DNA from: Sphingorhabdus sp. 109
GTDB lineage: Bacteria; Pseudomonadota; Alphaproteobacteria; Sphingomonadales; Sphingomonadaceae
NCBI RefSeq assembly: GCF_902506555.1
Contig: NZ_LR732707.1
Coordinates: 1,140,001 to 1,204,000, forward strand
Length of the DNA stretch: 64,000 bases
Direction of reading: 5' to 3'
Shown here: piece after piece, positions 1 through 9,438 of the stretch
How positions within the stretch are numbered: position 1 is the stretch's first letter
Layout of the letters: each line of letters starts with the position of its first letter
Program-made: the position numbers and the translations under genes
The notes under the pieces: model-generated
What the model saw: the letters and a program-made list of their open reading frames with translations, nothing else
Databases searched by the model: none
What the model was told of the DNA's origin: nothing

Positions 1-81
1 ATTTTCCTGCATGCCGGCGAGATGCGATGCCAGCAGGTCCTGAACCTGCTGGCCGCTCAGATCATCGAGCCGGATTTCCAA
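1..81 (-). CDS. GNAT family N-acetyltransferase, N-terminal fragment
   Basis: Only the first 27 codons are in the window and the rest runs off the left edge. A TTG at 81-79 opens a frame starting MEIRLDDLSGQQVQDLLASH. This resembles the start of small putative GNAT acetyltransferases, whose opening usually reads like EIRxDDLSGPE. The TTG lies 1 nt after the TGA stop of the nitronate monooxygenase gene, so the two are probably co-transcribed. No ATG or GTG is available in the nearby frame. The identification rests on a short N-terminal pattern and is tentative. Confidence 0.5.
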   Translation of the reverse strand, partial: MEIRLDDLSGQQVQDLLASHLAGMQEN

Positions 82-82
82 C

Positions 83-1486
83 TCAGTCGCCCGTGAGGAT
101 GCGATCCACCAGTTGCTTCACCGTCGGTACAAAGCCGTTGGAGTAGAAGGGATCGGTGCCGAAATTATACGCGCCATGGCCGGCGAACATAAGATGTTCC
201 TCGACCGGAGCGCCATGGACGATTTCCTGCAGGCTTTTCTGGATACAGAAGCTGCGCGGATCGGCAAGCCGCCCGGTGCTGAAATTGTCATGGTCCTTCC
301 AGGCGGAAAAACCGCAATGGGACAGGCAGCCCATACAATCCGCCTGATCCTTGCGGATCATCTTCGACTCTTCGGGCGTGGCAAAGATCAATGTGTTGTC
401 CGGCGTTTTCATCGCCATGGTAAAGCCGAGGCCGTCCCATTCGCGCGCGCGGAGCAGATCATTGCGTGTGACCCAGAAATTCTTGCCCTTGACCCCGACA
501 TCCAGCTGGTGCGTATGCTCGCCGGCTTTCTCGGTCGAATAGGGAATCTGCCGTTCCGATCGCGCTTCAAGACTGCGCAAAAATTCGTTGCGCACCGCAG
601 AACTGTAGAAACCGGTCGGCGAGAATTTGTGCAGAAGGATATCGCCTTCCTTGATCTTGGTCAGCTCGCTCTTCCAGCTTTCCGGGATCGGGCTTTCCTT
701 GGTCAGCAAGGGTCGGGTGCCAAACTGGAAGGCGATCTGGCCGAGTTCTTCGCTGTCGATCCAGTCCTGCCAGTCGCGCAGGTGCCAGACACCGCCGGCC
801 ATGATGATCGGCACGTTGTCGGCTATGCCCTCGGCGCGCATTGTCTCGCGCAGCGCCTTGACCCGCGGATAGGGATCTTCCGGTTTGCGCGGATCTTCGG
901 CATTGGACAGGCCGTTATGACCGCCCGCCAGCCAGGGGTCTTCGTAGACCACCGCAGCCATCAGGTCCGGAACCTTCTTGTAGGCCCGCTTCCACAGCGC
1001 GCGAAAAGCACGGGCGGAGCTGATGATCGGCAGATAGTTCACGCCATATTGCTGGGCAATTTCGGACAGCTTGTAGGGCATGCCGGCACCGCAGGTGACG
1101 CCTGCGACCATACCCTTGGTCTGTTCGAGCACGCCTTCCAGCACTTGCTGCGCGCCGCCCATTTCCCACAGGACGTTGATGTTGATCGCGCCCCTGCCCT
1201 CGGAAATTTCATAAGCCTGCTTGACCTGCGTCACCGCACCGTCGATCGCATAGTCGATCAGTTCCTGATGGCGCTCTTCGCGCTTCCGGCCATGATAGAT
1301 TTGCGGGATGACATTGCCATGCTCGTCATAGCTGTCCGCATTGACTGCGGATACTGTGCCGATGCCGCCGGCAGCCGCCCAGGCACCCGAACTCGCGTGA
1401 TTGGTGGCTGCGACGCCTTTTCCACCCTCGATCAACGGCCATACTTCCTGACCGTTATACTGAATGGGTTTTAAGCCCTTGAACAA
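83..1486 (-). CDS. Nitronate monooxygenase family flavoprotein with Cys-rich C-terminal extension
   Basis: 467 aa. It resembles FMN-dependent nitronate monooxygenases / 2-nitropropane dioxygenases, TIM-barrel enzymes that oxidise alkyl nitronates. Family-like stretches include the glycine-rich N-terminus (SSGAWAAAGGIGTVSAV), GAGMPYKL, and the phosphate-binding region IIMAGGVWHL followed by IAFQFGTRPLL. After the barrel comes a tail of about 120 residues with CMGCLSHC (Cys 384, 387, 391) and Cys 414, a spacing that could hold a metal or Fe-S centre. The start is a TTG preceded by AGGAG at good spacing; no better ATG lies nearby. The true substrate is unknown; enoyl-reductase-like members share the fold. 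Confidence 0.8.
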   Translation of the reverse strand: MFKGLKPIQYNGQEVWPLIEGGKGVAATNHASSGAWAAAGGIGTVSAVNADSYDEHGNVIPQIYHGRKREERHQELIDYAIDGAVTQVKQAYEISEGRGAININVLWEMGGAQQVLEGVLEQTKGMVAGVTCGAGMPYKLSEIAQQYGVNYLPIISSARAFRALWKRAYKKVPDLMAAVVYEDPWLAGGHNGLSNAEDPRKPEDPYPRVKALRETMRAEGIADNVPIIMAGGVWHLRDWQDWIDSEELGQIAFQFGTRPLLTKESPIPESWKSELTKIKEGDILLHKFSPTGFYSSAVRNEFLRSLEARSERQIPYSTEKAGEHTHQLDVGVKGKNFWVTRNDLLRAREWDGLGFTMAMKTPDNTLIFATPEESKMIRKDQADCMGCLSHCGFSAWKDHDNFSTGRLADPRSFCIQKSLQEIVHGAPVEEHLMFAGHGAYNFGTDPFYSNGFVPTVKQLVDRILTGD

Positions 1487-1566
1487 TGAAATCTCCTATT
1501 TTCCCCAAAGGCCGATATAGACACCGGCAACTAAAAATGCTCGAAAAAACTGTGCTGCCTAAATCG

Positions 1567-2712
1567 CTATTGGCCCGGGCCGAAATCCGCGCGTCCCAGC
1601 GCCTGTCCGTAGAGCAGCGCGTAGCGGGCCAGCATCTTGCCTTCATTATATTCCGCCTGCGCCTTGAGCCGGTTCTGCATCCCGAGGTCTTCGCGCAACT
1701 GCTGGTGCTGCACAAGAGTTGTCAGCGATTCGCGAAATTTGCTTTCGTCACCGAGAGGTTTGATAAAACCCTGATTGGCCTGCGACACCATCGTTTTGAT
1801 ATCGCCGACGTCGGTCGCGGCTACCGGCAACCCTGCCGCCATCGCCTCGATCAGCGAAATCGGAAATTGCTCGCTGTCCGATGACAGGGCAAAAATATCG
1901 AACAGTCCGATATACCGCGCCGGGTCTGGCAGGAATCCCGGCATCAGCAAACGGTCGCCAAGACCGGCGCGCTGCGCTTCCGCCAAGATCCTTTCTCGGT
2001 CCGGACCCTCGCCGACAATCACCAGCCGGACATTGTCGCCTGCCGCGGCAGAGGCCCGCACCAGTCTTGGCAGATTCTTGATTGCCCGCAGTCCGGCCAC
2101 GGTCCCGACCACGACTTCACCTTTGTGCCTGGTGAAACCGGGCAGCGATCCACGTTGCGGTTTTTTCTCGAAGCGCTTCACGTCAATGCCATTGGGAATC
2201 CGGTGAATTCGCTGCTCCGGCTGTTTCCAGACATTTTTGGCGATGCCGACGAGATTCTCTGACGGCACGACCAGCGCCCGGGCCGCACCGAGGGCGAATT
2301 TACGGAACAGATTGCGTTTCCAGTTGAGCTTGACCTGCTCGTCCTCGTTGAACCCGTCTTCATGATGGATCAGCGGCGGCAGGCCTTCGACCCGCGAGAA
2401 CAGGGTCCGCGCCATGACGCCGTCCATCGAACCCCAGTTATAGGACAAGATCAGATCGAACTGGCGGAAATAGGTAACGAACTCGCGATAGCGTTTCAGT
2501 GACGGCTTTCCTGCCAGCGATGGTGCGTCGGACGGGAAGCTCACCTTTATCGCCGGATCAATCGCATCGCGGGCTGACAGGTTGCCGGGCTGAGCCGACA
2601 GGATCACATGATCCGCTATGCTGCCGAAATGGTTCATCAACCTCACGGCGCGCGCTTCCTTGCCCCCCAGATCGAAGGTGCTGTGCAGATGCAATATCTT
2701 GGCTGGTTTCAT
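1567..2712 (-). CDS. Glycosyltransferase family 4 (GT-B fold)
   Basis: 381 aa. The N-terminal domain opens with HLHSTFDLGGKEARAVRLM, the usual start of GT4 enzymes. The C-terminal domain contains the donor-binding EX7E-type region (SDSEQFPISLIEAMAAGLPVAATDVGD) and IVGEGPDRERI. It should transfer a sugar from a nucleotide-sugar donor onto a lipid-linked or capsular acceptor at the inner membrane. The acceptor cannot be told from sequence. It resembles GT4 enzymes associated with PEP-CTERM/EPS loci, but that locus here lies about 42 kb away. It sits 31 nt downstream of the alpha/beta hydrolase gene on the same strand, and the two are probably one transcript. Confidence 0.85.
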   Translation of the reverse strand: MKPAKILHLHSTFDLGGKEARAVRLMNHFGSIADHVILSAQPGNLSARDAIDPAIKVSFPSDAPSLAGKPSLKRYREFVTYFRQFDLILSYNWGSMDGVMARTLFSRVEGLPPLIHHEDGFNEDEQVKLNWKRNLFRKFALGAARALVVPSENLVGIAKNVWKQPEQRIHRIPNGIDVKRFEKKPQRGSLPGFTRHKGEVVVGTVAGLRAIKNLPRLVRASAAAGDNVRLVIVGEGPDRERILAEAQRAGLGDRLLMPGFLPDPARYIGLFDIFALSSDSEQFPISLIEAMAAGLPVAATDVGDIKTMVSQANQGFIKPLGDESKFRESLTTLVQHQQLREDLGMQNRLKAQAEYNEGKMLARYALLYGQALGRADFGPGQ

Positions 2713-2743
2713 GCGGTGTTGTTGCCCGGCTGTCTGGATTCAA

Positions 2744-3607
2744 TCAGTCGATGCGGTGGAGCAATTGATTGATCGCGTCAAGCGAGGCCGGCTCTTCGAG
2801 CGTTGGACAATGGCCTACGCGCGGTATCGTGACGAGATCGGCCTTGTCGAGCTTGTCCAGCATCTTTCTGGCCACCGTTTCACTGAACAGATCGGATAGT
2901 TCGCCGCGCAATATCAGGGTAGGAATATCCTTCATATGTTCCAGCGCGTTCCACAGCGCTCCGCTGCCGCCGCCCTTGCTGTCGAAGGGTTCGGCAATCT
3001 TCATGTCATAGTCCAGCTTGATCCGACCGGAACTGTTCATCCGGTAGACTTTCTTGGCAAAGGCAATCCAGTCCTTCAGCGTGAAGTCCGGGAAGATGTC
3101 GCTGCTGCTTTCCGCCATGTCGCGCCCCGCATGCGCCCAGGTATCAAAGCTTCTTCCCTGCCCGACATGTTCGGCAATCCGGTCGAGCCCTTTCTGGTCG
3201 AGTTCGGGACCAATGTCGTTCAGCAGCGCCCCGGCGACCCGCGCGGTGTACATTTTTGCCATGACCATGGTGATCACACCACCCAGCGACGTTCCGAAAA
3301 ATACCGCTTCGGGAATCTGCAGTTCGTCCATCAGCATGATGATATCAGAGACATATTGTTTCGGATTGTAGGTGTTACTATCATTGGCATATTCGCTCAG
3401 CCCACGTCCGCGCAGGTCGAGCATGATGACCCGTCTGTGGCCGTCGAAAACCGTGCCCAGATGCTCGAAGTCGCGAGCATTGCGGGTCAGGCCGGGAATG
3501 CAGATAACCGGTATCTTGCCGCTGTCCGAGGGAAAGTCGCGGGCGTGCAGTTTCAGCCCGTCATCGGATTCCCAGTAGATATGCTGACCGGAATTTTCTT
3601 CGCTCAT
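2744..3607 (-). CDS. Alpha/beta hydrolase fold protein
   Basis: 287 aa from the ATG at 3607; the frame stays open upstream but that part lacks similarity and would run into the divergent selO gene. Hydrolase features: an oxyanion-region motif PVICIPGLTRNARDF, nucleophile elbow FFGTSLGGVITM (GxSxG with Ser), an acid in the LILRGELSDLF strand, and the catalytic His in VGHCPTLEEP near the end. The complete Ser-Asp-His triad suggests an active esterase, lipase-like or epoxide/haloalkane-type hydrolase, but the substrate is not predictable. No signal peptide is seen, so it is probably cytoplasmic. It is divergent from selO with about 60 nt between the starts. Confidence 0.85.
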   Translation of the reverse strand: MSEENSGQHIYWESDDGLKLHARDFPSDSGKIPVICIPGLTRNARDFEHLGTVFDGHRRVIMLDLRGRGLSEYANDSNTYNPKQYVSDIIMLMDELQIPEAVFFGTSLGGVITMVMAKMYTARVAGALLNDIGPELDQKGLDRIAEHVGQGRSFDTWAHAGRDMAESSSDIFPDFTLKDWIAFAKKVYRMNSSGRIKLDYDMKIAEPFDSKGGGSGALWNALEHMKDIPTLILRGELSDLFSETVARKMLDKLDKADLVTIPRVGHCPTLEEPASLDAINQLLHRID

Positions 3608-3667
3608 CCTGTCCTTCGCCCCGTCTTGCCACTTGCTGCGCAACCGATTAGCCGCCACTGTGGGAAA

Positions 3668-5068
3668 ATGCCATATAAACCGCAAGCAGAACCCGGAAAG
3701 ACCGACTATAAGGCGGATGTCCAGATCACCCGATTGGGAGACAAGATCGGTGATCCGGTTGCCGCTGCCACTTTCCCCGGACATATTTTGCGATTCAGAA
3801 ATGACCGGTGGGACCGCAGCGTGGGACTGGACATGCTGAACGAGCAGCAATGGGTCGACCATTTCGGCAAGTTCGAGCCGTTACCCGACAATCTCGATCC
3901 GCCGCTGGCACTGCGTTATCATGGCCACCAGTTCCGCAATTATAATCCCGACATCGGTGACGGCCGTGGCTTTCTGTTCGCGCAACTGCGCGATCACGAG
4001 AACCGGTTGATGGATCTCGGCACCAAGGGATCGGGCACAACGCCGTGGAGCCGGACCGGCGATGGCCGTTTGACCTTGAAGGGTGCGGTGCGTGAAATTC
4101 TGGCAACGGAAATGCTGGAAGCGCTGGGCGTTAACACCTCGAAGACTTTTTCGGTGGTTGAAACCGGCGAGAAACTGATGCGCGGGGACGAACCCTCCCC
4201 CACCCGCTCGGCTGTGTTGACCCGGTTGAGCCACAGCCATATCCGCATCGGCGCTTTCCAGCGCATTGCCTATGAAAAAAACGAAGAGCTGATGCGAGAG
4301 CTGGTCGCTTATTGCCTCGAATATTATTTCAGCGGGGCGCAAACGGACGATCCGGCCACGGAATTATTTGCCCGGACCGCGCAGGAAGTGGCAAGGCTTG
4401 CCGGCGCCTATATGACCGCCGGTTTCGTTCATGGCGTGCTCAACACCGATAATATAAATATCACCGGTGAAAGCTTTGACTATGGTCCATGGCGGTTCAC
4501 GCCGTATTGGGAGCCCGGCTTCACCGCCGCCTATTTCGATCATGAAGGGCTTTATTGTTTCGGGCGGCAACCCGAGGCGCTGCACTGGAATCTGGCGCAA
4601 TTTGCCAGCGCCTTGCGGCTGATTTCGGATAGCGAGCCGCTGGTCGCGACGCTGGACGATTTTCCGAAAGCCTATGGCGTCGCCTTTACCGAGCATTTCT
4701 GCTGGCGGCTCGGCGTCATATCCGAGGGTTTCGAGAAAGACCGCGATCTGGTGGTTGCGGCCGAGAAAGGGCTGGCACAGAAAAGCGTCGGGATTGACCA
4801 GTTCTTCTTCGACTGGGGAAAATGCGAAAGCCTGTCTTGCCCGGATGACAAAACAAGGGAGTTTGCCGAGTTTCGGGCACTGATCGCCGAACGCGAGCGC
4901 TTCCGCCAGCCGGTGAGCGACTATTGGGGAAATCCCGAACCCTGTTCGATGCATATAGAAGAAGTCGAGTGGATATGGGACGCGATTGCCCACGACGACA
5001 ATTGGGCACCACTTATGAAAAAGATCAATGAAATTCGTGCGATGGGCGTCGCTCTGCGCAACGGCTAA
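3668..5068 (+). CDS. selO: Protein adenylyltransferase SelO (YdiU/UPF0061)
   Basis: 466 aa from ATG 3668 (MPYKPQAEP). SelO is a pseudokinase-fold enzyme that transfers AMP from ATP to Ser/Thr/Tyr of target proteins and is linked to oxidative-stress responses. Recognisable blocks are LGTKGSGTTPWSRTGDGR with the nucleotide-binding Lys, the GVNTSKTFSVVETG block, TRLSHSHIRIGAFQ, and the catalytic/metal region HGVLNTDNINITG followed by FDYGPW. The open frame extends 244 codons upstream, but that stretch is antisense to the hydrolase gene and unrelated to SelO. The length fits the bacterial family. There is no Cys or selenocysteine near the C-terminus. Confidence 0.93.
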   Translation: MPYKPQAEPGKTDYKADVQITRLGDKIGDPVAAATFPGHILRFRNDRWDRSVGLDMLNEQQWVDHFGKFEPLPDNLDPPLALRYHGHQFRNYNPDIGDGRGFLFAQLRDHENRLMDLGTKGSGTTPWSRTGDGRLTLKGAVREILATEMLEALGVNTSKTFSVVETGEKLMRGDEPSPTRSAVLTRLSHSHIRIGAFQRIAYEKNEELMRELVAYCLEYYFSGAQTDDPATELFARTAQEVARLAGAYMTAGFVHGVLNTDNINITGESFDYGPWRFTPYWEPGFTAAYFDHEGLYCFGRQPEALHWNLAQFASALRLISDSEPLVATLDDFPKAYGVAFTEHFCWRLGVISEGFEKDRDLVVAAEKGLAQKSVGIDQFFFDWGKCESLSCPDDKTREFAEFRALIAERERFRQPVSDYWGNPEPCSMHIEEVEWIWDAIAHDDNWAPLMKKINEIRAMGVALRNG

Positions 5069-5205
5069 CATATCTGGCAAAGCGACAGCATGTTCGGAAA
5101 AAATTCATCATCATGGCGCTAAGTCTTTATGTCCTATGGTCTATCGCGGGAGATGTGCCATATATGATTCATCGAGCAACCCATGTTTAGAACATTGAGG
5201 CCAAT

Positions 5206-6651
5206 TTGAGCGACCTGATATCTATCGAACCGGCAACCGGGGCTACCCTTTGGACTGGCACCAGCGGCAATCCGGATGCTGCGGTCGCGAGTGCGCGCGC
5301 AGCCTGGCCCGGCTGGGCAGCTACTGCGCTGGTCAAACGGATTGAAGCGGTGCGGCGCTATGCCAACCGCATCCGGACCGGCAGCGAAGAACTGGCCGAA
5401 CTGATCTCGCGCGAAACCGGAAAGCCGCTATGGGAGGCCCGCACGGAGGTCGAATCCGTCGTCAACAAGGTTGATATCTCGGTGCGCGCCTTTGCCGATC
5501 GCACCCCGCAGCGACAGTTGCCCAGCCAGCCCGATACGCGCGCTGCCCTGCGACACAAGCCGCATGGTGTTCTCGCCGTGCTCGGCCCCTATAATTTCCC
5601 AGCCCATCTGCCGAACGGCCATATCGTTCCGGCGCTGATTGCCGGCAATACGATTGTCTTCAAGCCATCAGAAAAAACTCCTGCGGTAGGCCAATATCTG
5701 ATGGATGCGTTCGACAAGGCCGGAATGCCTGCCGGCGTCGTCAATATCGTGCACGGCGGTCCCGCAATCGGCAAACAGCTGACCGCCAACGACGAGCTTG
5801 ACGGCGTCCTCTTCACCGGATCGGCGCACACCGGCATAGCGCTCAATCGTCAGTTTGCATCCCGACCCGACAAGATTCTGGCGCTCGAAATGGGCGGCAA
5901 CAATCCGATCATCGCCTGGGATACCAGCGATATCCACAGCGCCGCCGTCCTGATCGTGCAGTCAGCGTTTTTGAGCGCCGGGCAGCGCTGTTCTGCCGCG
6001 AGCCGGTTGATCGTGAAGGATGATCTTTATGAGCGCATTATCAAGGAGGTGAAGCGGATCACTGACCGGCTGATCATCGACGAGCCCTTTGCATCGCCCG
6101 CTCCTTTCATGGGACCGGTGATCGATAACGAGACGGCAGACGGCCTGACCGAAAGCTTTCTCGCGCTGATGAGCCACGGGGGAAAACCGATCAAGCATAT
6201 GGCCAGACCGGTTGCGGAGCTCCCCTTTCTGACACCCGGCATCATTGATGTGACGCAACTGGAAGAACGGCCGGACATCGAGCTGTTCGGACCGATTCTG
6301 CAGGTTGTCCGCGTCGCCGACTTCGAAGAAGCGATCGCCGAAGCAAACAACACCCGCTACGGCCTGTCCGCTGCGCTCATCGGCGGAACGGCAAAACATT
6401 ATGACCAATTCTGGTCGAGCAGCCGCGCCGGCATCGTTAACTGGAACAAGATGACCGTCGGTGCGTCATCCGAAGCGCCGTTTGGTGGCATCGGTCTGTC
6501 CGGCAATCATCGACCCAGCGCATATTATGCCGCAGATTATTGCGCCTATCCGGTTGTGTCGATGGAAGCGGAAAAAGCACGGGCCCGGATTGGCATTGGA
6601 CTGAAGGATGATATCAACGGCGAAGAAGATGGTTCGCCAGCCGCAAAATAG
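5206..6651 (+). CDS. astD: Succinylglutamate-semialdehyde dehydrogenase-like aldehyde dehydrogenase
   Basis: 481 aa NAD(P)-dependent aldehyde dehydrogenase. Its blocks match AstD of the arginine succinyltransferase pathway: HKPHGVLAVLGPYNFPAHLP, VLFTGSAHTG, LALEMGGNNP with the general-base Glu, GQRCSAASRL with the nucleophile Cys, and APFGGIGLSGNHRPSAYYAA near the end. AstD oxidises N-succinylglutamate semialdehyde to succinylglutamate. The other ast genes are not in the window, so the physiological substrate is inferred. Start is TTG 5206 with GAGG five nt upstream; an in-frame stop lies just before it. The N-terminus is slightly shorter than in E. coli AstD. Confidence 0.85.
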   Translation: MSDLISIEPATGATLWTGTSGNPDAAVASARAAWPGWAATALVKRIEAVRRYANRIRTGSEELAELISRETGKPLWEARTEVESVVNKVDISVRAFADRTPQRQLPSQPDTRAALRHKPHGVLAVLGPYNFPAHLPNGHIVPALIAGNTIVFKPSEKTPAVGQYLMDAFDKAGMPAGVVNIVHGGPAIGKQLTANDELDGVLFTGSAHTGIALNRQFASRPDKILALEMGGNNPIIAWDTSDIHSAAVLIVQSAFLSAGQRCSAASRLIVKDDLYERIIKEVKRITDRLIIDEPFASPAPFMGPVIDNETADGLTESFLALMSHGGKPIKHMARPVAELPFLTPGIIDVTQLEERPDIELFGPILQVVRVADFEEAIAEANNTRYGLSAALIGGTAKHYDQFWSSSRAGIVNWNKMTVGASSEAPFGGIGLSGNHRPSAYYAADYCAYPVVSMEAEKARARIGIGLKDDINGEEDGSPAAK

Positions 6652-6717
6652 CTGAGCTTAGGTGCCCCCAAAATCTTCTGTTTTGAACATTCTGCGTGAT
6701 GCGCGCATATCGCACCC

Positions 6718-7509
6718 ATGGAAAAGACAAGAAGCAAGACGACCGCTGCAGGCAAGGTCTATCTGGTCGGCGCTGGTCCGGGTGACCCCGAACTGCTGAC
6801 ATTGAAGGCGGCAAGATTGCTGCAACGCGCCGATGTGATCGTCCACGACGGGCTGGTCAGCCGCGATATCCTGGATCTGGCATCGCCGACCGCTCGCTAT
6901 ATCTCGGTCGCGAAGAAACGCTCGCTGCACAGCGTCGCGCAGGACCAGATCAACAACATTCTGATCGAAGAAGCCGGCAAGGGCCATCTGGTCGTGCGGC
7001 TCAAGGGTGGTGATCCGTTCATTTTCGGACGGGGTGGCGAAGAGGCCGATGACTGCGTCGCTGCCGGTGTCGCGGTCGAGGTTGTACCCGGTATCAGCGC
7101 GGCACTCGGTTGTGCCGCACAGGCGCGCATGCCCCTCACCCATCGCGATGCATCCAGCGCCGTTTCTTTCGTTGCAGGCCAGTGCAAGGGCCTGTCCGAC
7201 CAGAATTGGTCGGGCCTTGCTGGCAAGGGTCGTACGCTGGTTATCTATATGGGCGTAGCCAATGCCGAGGCGATTGTTGAAAAACTGATCGCCGACGGCG
7301 CAGCACCGGATCTTCCGGTCGCGGTGCTTGAAAACGGCACGCGCAGCGATTTTCGTGCGCTCCGCACGCTTCTGACCGACCTTGGCGACATGGTCCGGCG
7401 GGAAAATGTCCGGAGCCCGGCTCTGCTCGTGGTCGGCGAAGTCGCACGCTATGGCGATGCTGACGAGAAATTTAGAGAATATGCGCAAATGGCGGGAGTG
7501 GTCGCATGA
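6718..7509 (+). CDS. cobA: Uroporphyrinogen-III C-methyltransferase (precorrin-2 synthesis)
   Basis: 263 aa. It uses S-adenosylmethionine to methylate uroporphyrinogen III at C2 and C7, giving precorrin-2, the precursor of siroheme. Diagnostic motifs are VYLVGAGPGDPELLTLKA at the N-terminus, VVRLKGGDPFIFGRGGEE, and VVPGISAALG. The oxidase/ferrochelatase half of a fused CysG is absent, so siroheme completion needs another gene. It is the first gene of a sulfite-reduction operon: its TGA overlaps the ATG of the DUF2849 gene, and sulfite reductase, which needs siroheme, follows. Confidence 0.93.
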   Translation: MEKTRSKTTAAGKVYLVGAGPGDPELLTLKAARLLQRADVIVHDGLVSRDILDLASPTARYISVAKKRSLHSVAQDQINNILIEEAGKGHLVVRLKGGDPFIFGRGGEEADDCVAAGVAVEVVPGISAALGCAAQARMPLTHRDASSAVSFVAGQCKGLSDQNWSGLAGKGRTLVIYMGVANAEAIVEKLIADGAAPDLPVAVLENGTRSDFRALRTLLTDLGDMVRRENVRSPALLVVGEVARYGDADEKFREYAQMAGVVA

Positions 7510-7802
7510 AAATCCTGACCGGAAATGATCTTAAAACCGGTGACGTTATCTGGTGGACCGGACTCGACTGGTCTCGCTTTGTCAAAGACGCGACCGATGT
7601 CGGCGATCAGGGCGAGGCAATCCTGCAGCGCGAGGAAGCCGCCCGCCGGGTAAACTCCCCGTATATTATCGAAGCCGAACAGACCGATGACGGCCCCCGC
7701 CCGGGTCACATCAAGGACCGGGTGCGCGCACTCGGGCCGACCGTCCGTCCCGACCTGACATTGAAACCGGCCGATCCCGATGCCGGCTTATGGGTGATCT
7801 GA
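7506..7802 (+). CDS. DUF2849 protein of the sulfite reductase operon
   Basis: 98 aa, starting MKILTGNDLKTGDVIWWTG. Members of the DUF2849 family are small proteins found almost always next to cysI in alphaproteobacteria; the function is unknown. Here the gene overlaps cobA by 4 nt (ATGA) and ends 1 nt before the cysI ATG, so it is translated as part of the operon. The tight context suggests an accessory role in sulfite reduction or siroheme handling, but this is inference. There is no signal peptide, membrane segment or cysteine motif. Confidence 0.85.
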   Translation: MKILTGNDLKTGDVIWWTGLDWSRFVKDATDVGDQGEAILQREEAARRVNSPYIIEAEQTDDGPRPGHIKDRVRALGPTVRPDLTLKPADPDAGLWVI

Positions 7803-7803
7803 C

Positions 7804-9438
7804 ATGTATCAATATGACGAATATGACCAGAAAATGGTCGACACACGGGTTGAGGAATTCCGCGACCAGGTGAAGCGCCGTCTCGCTGGCGATCTGACCG
7901 AGGACCAGTTCAAACCGCTGCGGCTGATGAACGGCCTCTATCTGCAACTCCACGCCTATATGCTGCGCGTTGCCGTTCCCTACGGCACACTGAACAGCAA
8001 GCAGATGCGCATGCTCGGTCATATCGCGCGCAAATATGATCGGGACTACGGCCATTTCACCACCCGGCAGAATATCCAGTATAACTGGATCAAGCTGGAA
8101 GATGCACCGGACATTCTGGCCGATCTCGCATCGGTAGAAATGCACGCGATCCAGACCAGCGGCAATTGCATCCGCAATATCTCCTCGGACCAGTTCGCCG
8201 GTGCAACCGCCGACGAGATTGCCGATCCGCGCCCCTGGGCCGAAATCCTGCGGCAATGGTCGAGCTTCCACCCCGAATTCTCTTATCTGCCACGCAAATT
8301 CAAATTTGCCGTGATCGCCAGCGACACCGATCGTGCTGCCATGCGTCTGCACGATATCGGCATCCAGCTGGTGCATAATGAAGCGGGCGAACTGGGTGCA
8401 AAATTCTTCGTCGGCGGCGGCATGGGCCGGACTCCGATGGTGGCACCGGAAATCCGCGACTTTGTCCCCGCAGACGAGTTGATCAGCTATGCGGAGGCCT
8501 GCCTGCGCGTCTACAACCGCTACGGACGCCGCGACAATAAATATAAGGCGCGGATCAAAATCCTTGTCCACGAACTCGGCCCGGAAGAATATAGCCGGCA
8601 GGTCGAGGAAGAATTCGCCCATATGAAAACCTTGGGCCTCAACCCACCGGTTGAAGAACTGGCGCGGATCAGTGAATTTTTTCAGGACCCGCCGTTTGAC
8701 AAGCAGGCAAGCGATGATCTGGACCTGTCCGATCCGGATTTCGCTGTCTGGGTCGATCAGAATAACTCTGCGCACAAACAGCCCGGCTATGCGATTGCGA
8801 CGATCAGCTTGAAGCCGCGCGGCGGCATTCCGGGCGACGCATCATCCGCCCAGATCGACCTGATGGCCGATCTGGCCGAGCAATATAGTTTTGACGAACT
8901 GCGGGTCACGCACAGCCAGAATATCGTGCTGCCGCATGTCAAAAAGAGCGATCTCTACGCGATCTGGCAGAAGCTGGACGAAGCCGGCCTGGCTCCGGCC
9001 AATCTCGACCTGATCACCGACAGCATCGCCTGCCCCGGTCTCGATTATTGCAGCCTTGCCAATGCCCGTTCCATCCCCCTCGCCCAGAAAATCAGCAAGC
9101 GTTTCGCGGACCTTGGCCGGCAGCGGGAACTGGGCGAGCTGAAGCTCAAGATCTCCGGCTGCATCAACGCCTGCGGGCACCATCATGCCGGTCATATCGG
9201 CATATTGGGTGTCGACAGGAAGGGCACGGAAAACTACCAGCTGCTGCTGGGCGGTTCCGGTGCGGAAGATGCCAGTCTGGCAAAGATTACCGGTCCGGGA
9301 TTCACCGAAGACGGCGTGATCGACGCGATCGAAACAGTAACCGACCTCTATCTCGAACAGCGCGAGGAGGGAGAGCGGTTCATCGACACCTATCGCCGTG
9401 TCGGCATGGCCCGGTTCAAGGAGGCTATCTATGGTTGA
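7804..9438 (+). CDS. cysI: Assimilatory sulfite reductase hemoprotein / nitrite-sulfite reductase
   Basis: 544 aa siroheme and [4Fe-4S] enzyme that reduces sulfite to sulfide with six electrons. Two ferredoxin-like half-domains are visible: RNIQYNWIKLEDAPDIL with GNCIRNISSDQFAG in the first half, and THSQNIVLPHVKK with the cluster ligands in the second. The ligands are ACPGLDYCSLA and SGCINACGHHHAGHIGI, the expected CX5C...CX3C arrangement. Nitrite reductase (NirA) has the same architecture, but cobA and cysH in the operon favour sulfite. No flavoprotein subunit (CysJ) lies nearby, so ferredoxin or another donor is likely. Confidence 0.92.
   Translation: MYQYDEYDQKMVDTRVEEFRDQVKRRLAGDLTEDQFKPLRLMNGLYLQLHAYMLRVAVPYGTLNSKQMRMLGHIARKYDRDYGHFTTRQNIQYNWIKLEDAPDILADLASVEMHAIQTSGNCIRNISSDQFAGATADEIADPRPWAEILRQWSSFHPEFSYLPRKFKFAVIASDTDRAAMRLHDIGIQLVHNEAGELGAKFFVGGGMGRTPMVAPEIRDFVPADELISYAEACLRVYNRYGRRDNKYKARIKILVHELGPEEYSRQVEEEFAHMKTLGLNPPVEELARISEFFQDPPFDKQASDDLDLSDPDFAVWVDQNNSAHKQPGYAIATISLKPRGGIPGDASSAQIDLMADLAEQYSFDELRVTHSQNIVLPHVKKSDLYAIWQKLDEAGLAPANLDLITDSIACPGLDYCSLANARSIPLAQKISKRFADLGRQRELGELKLKISGCINACGHHHAGHIGILGVDRKGTENYQLLLGGSGAEDASLAKITGPGFTEDGVIDAIETVTDLYLEQREEGERFIDTYRRVGMARFKEAIYG

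Noticed and set aside
113-1474. Long plus-strand reading frame opposite the nitronate monooxygenase gene
   Set aside because: It is the antisense shadow of a well-supported gene; the translation has no recognisable domain and lacks a ribosome binding site.
2936-3667. N-terminal extension of SelO by 244 codons
   Set aside because: The extension is antisense to the hydrolase gene and does not resemble SelO, which begins normally at 3668.
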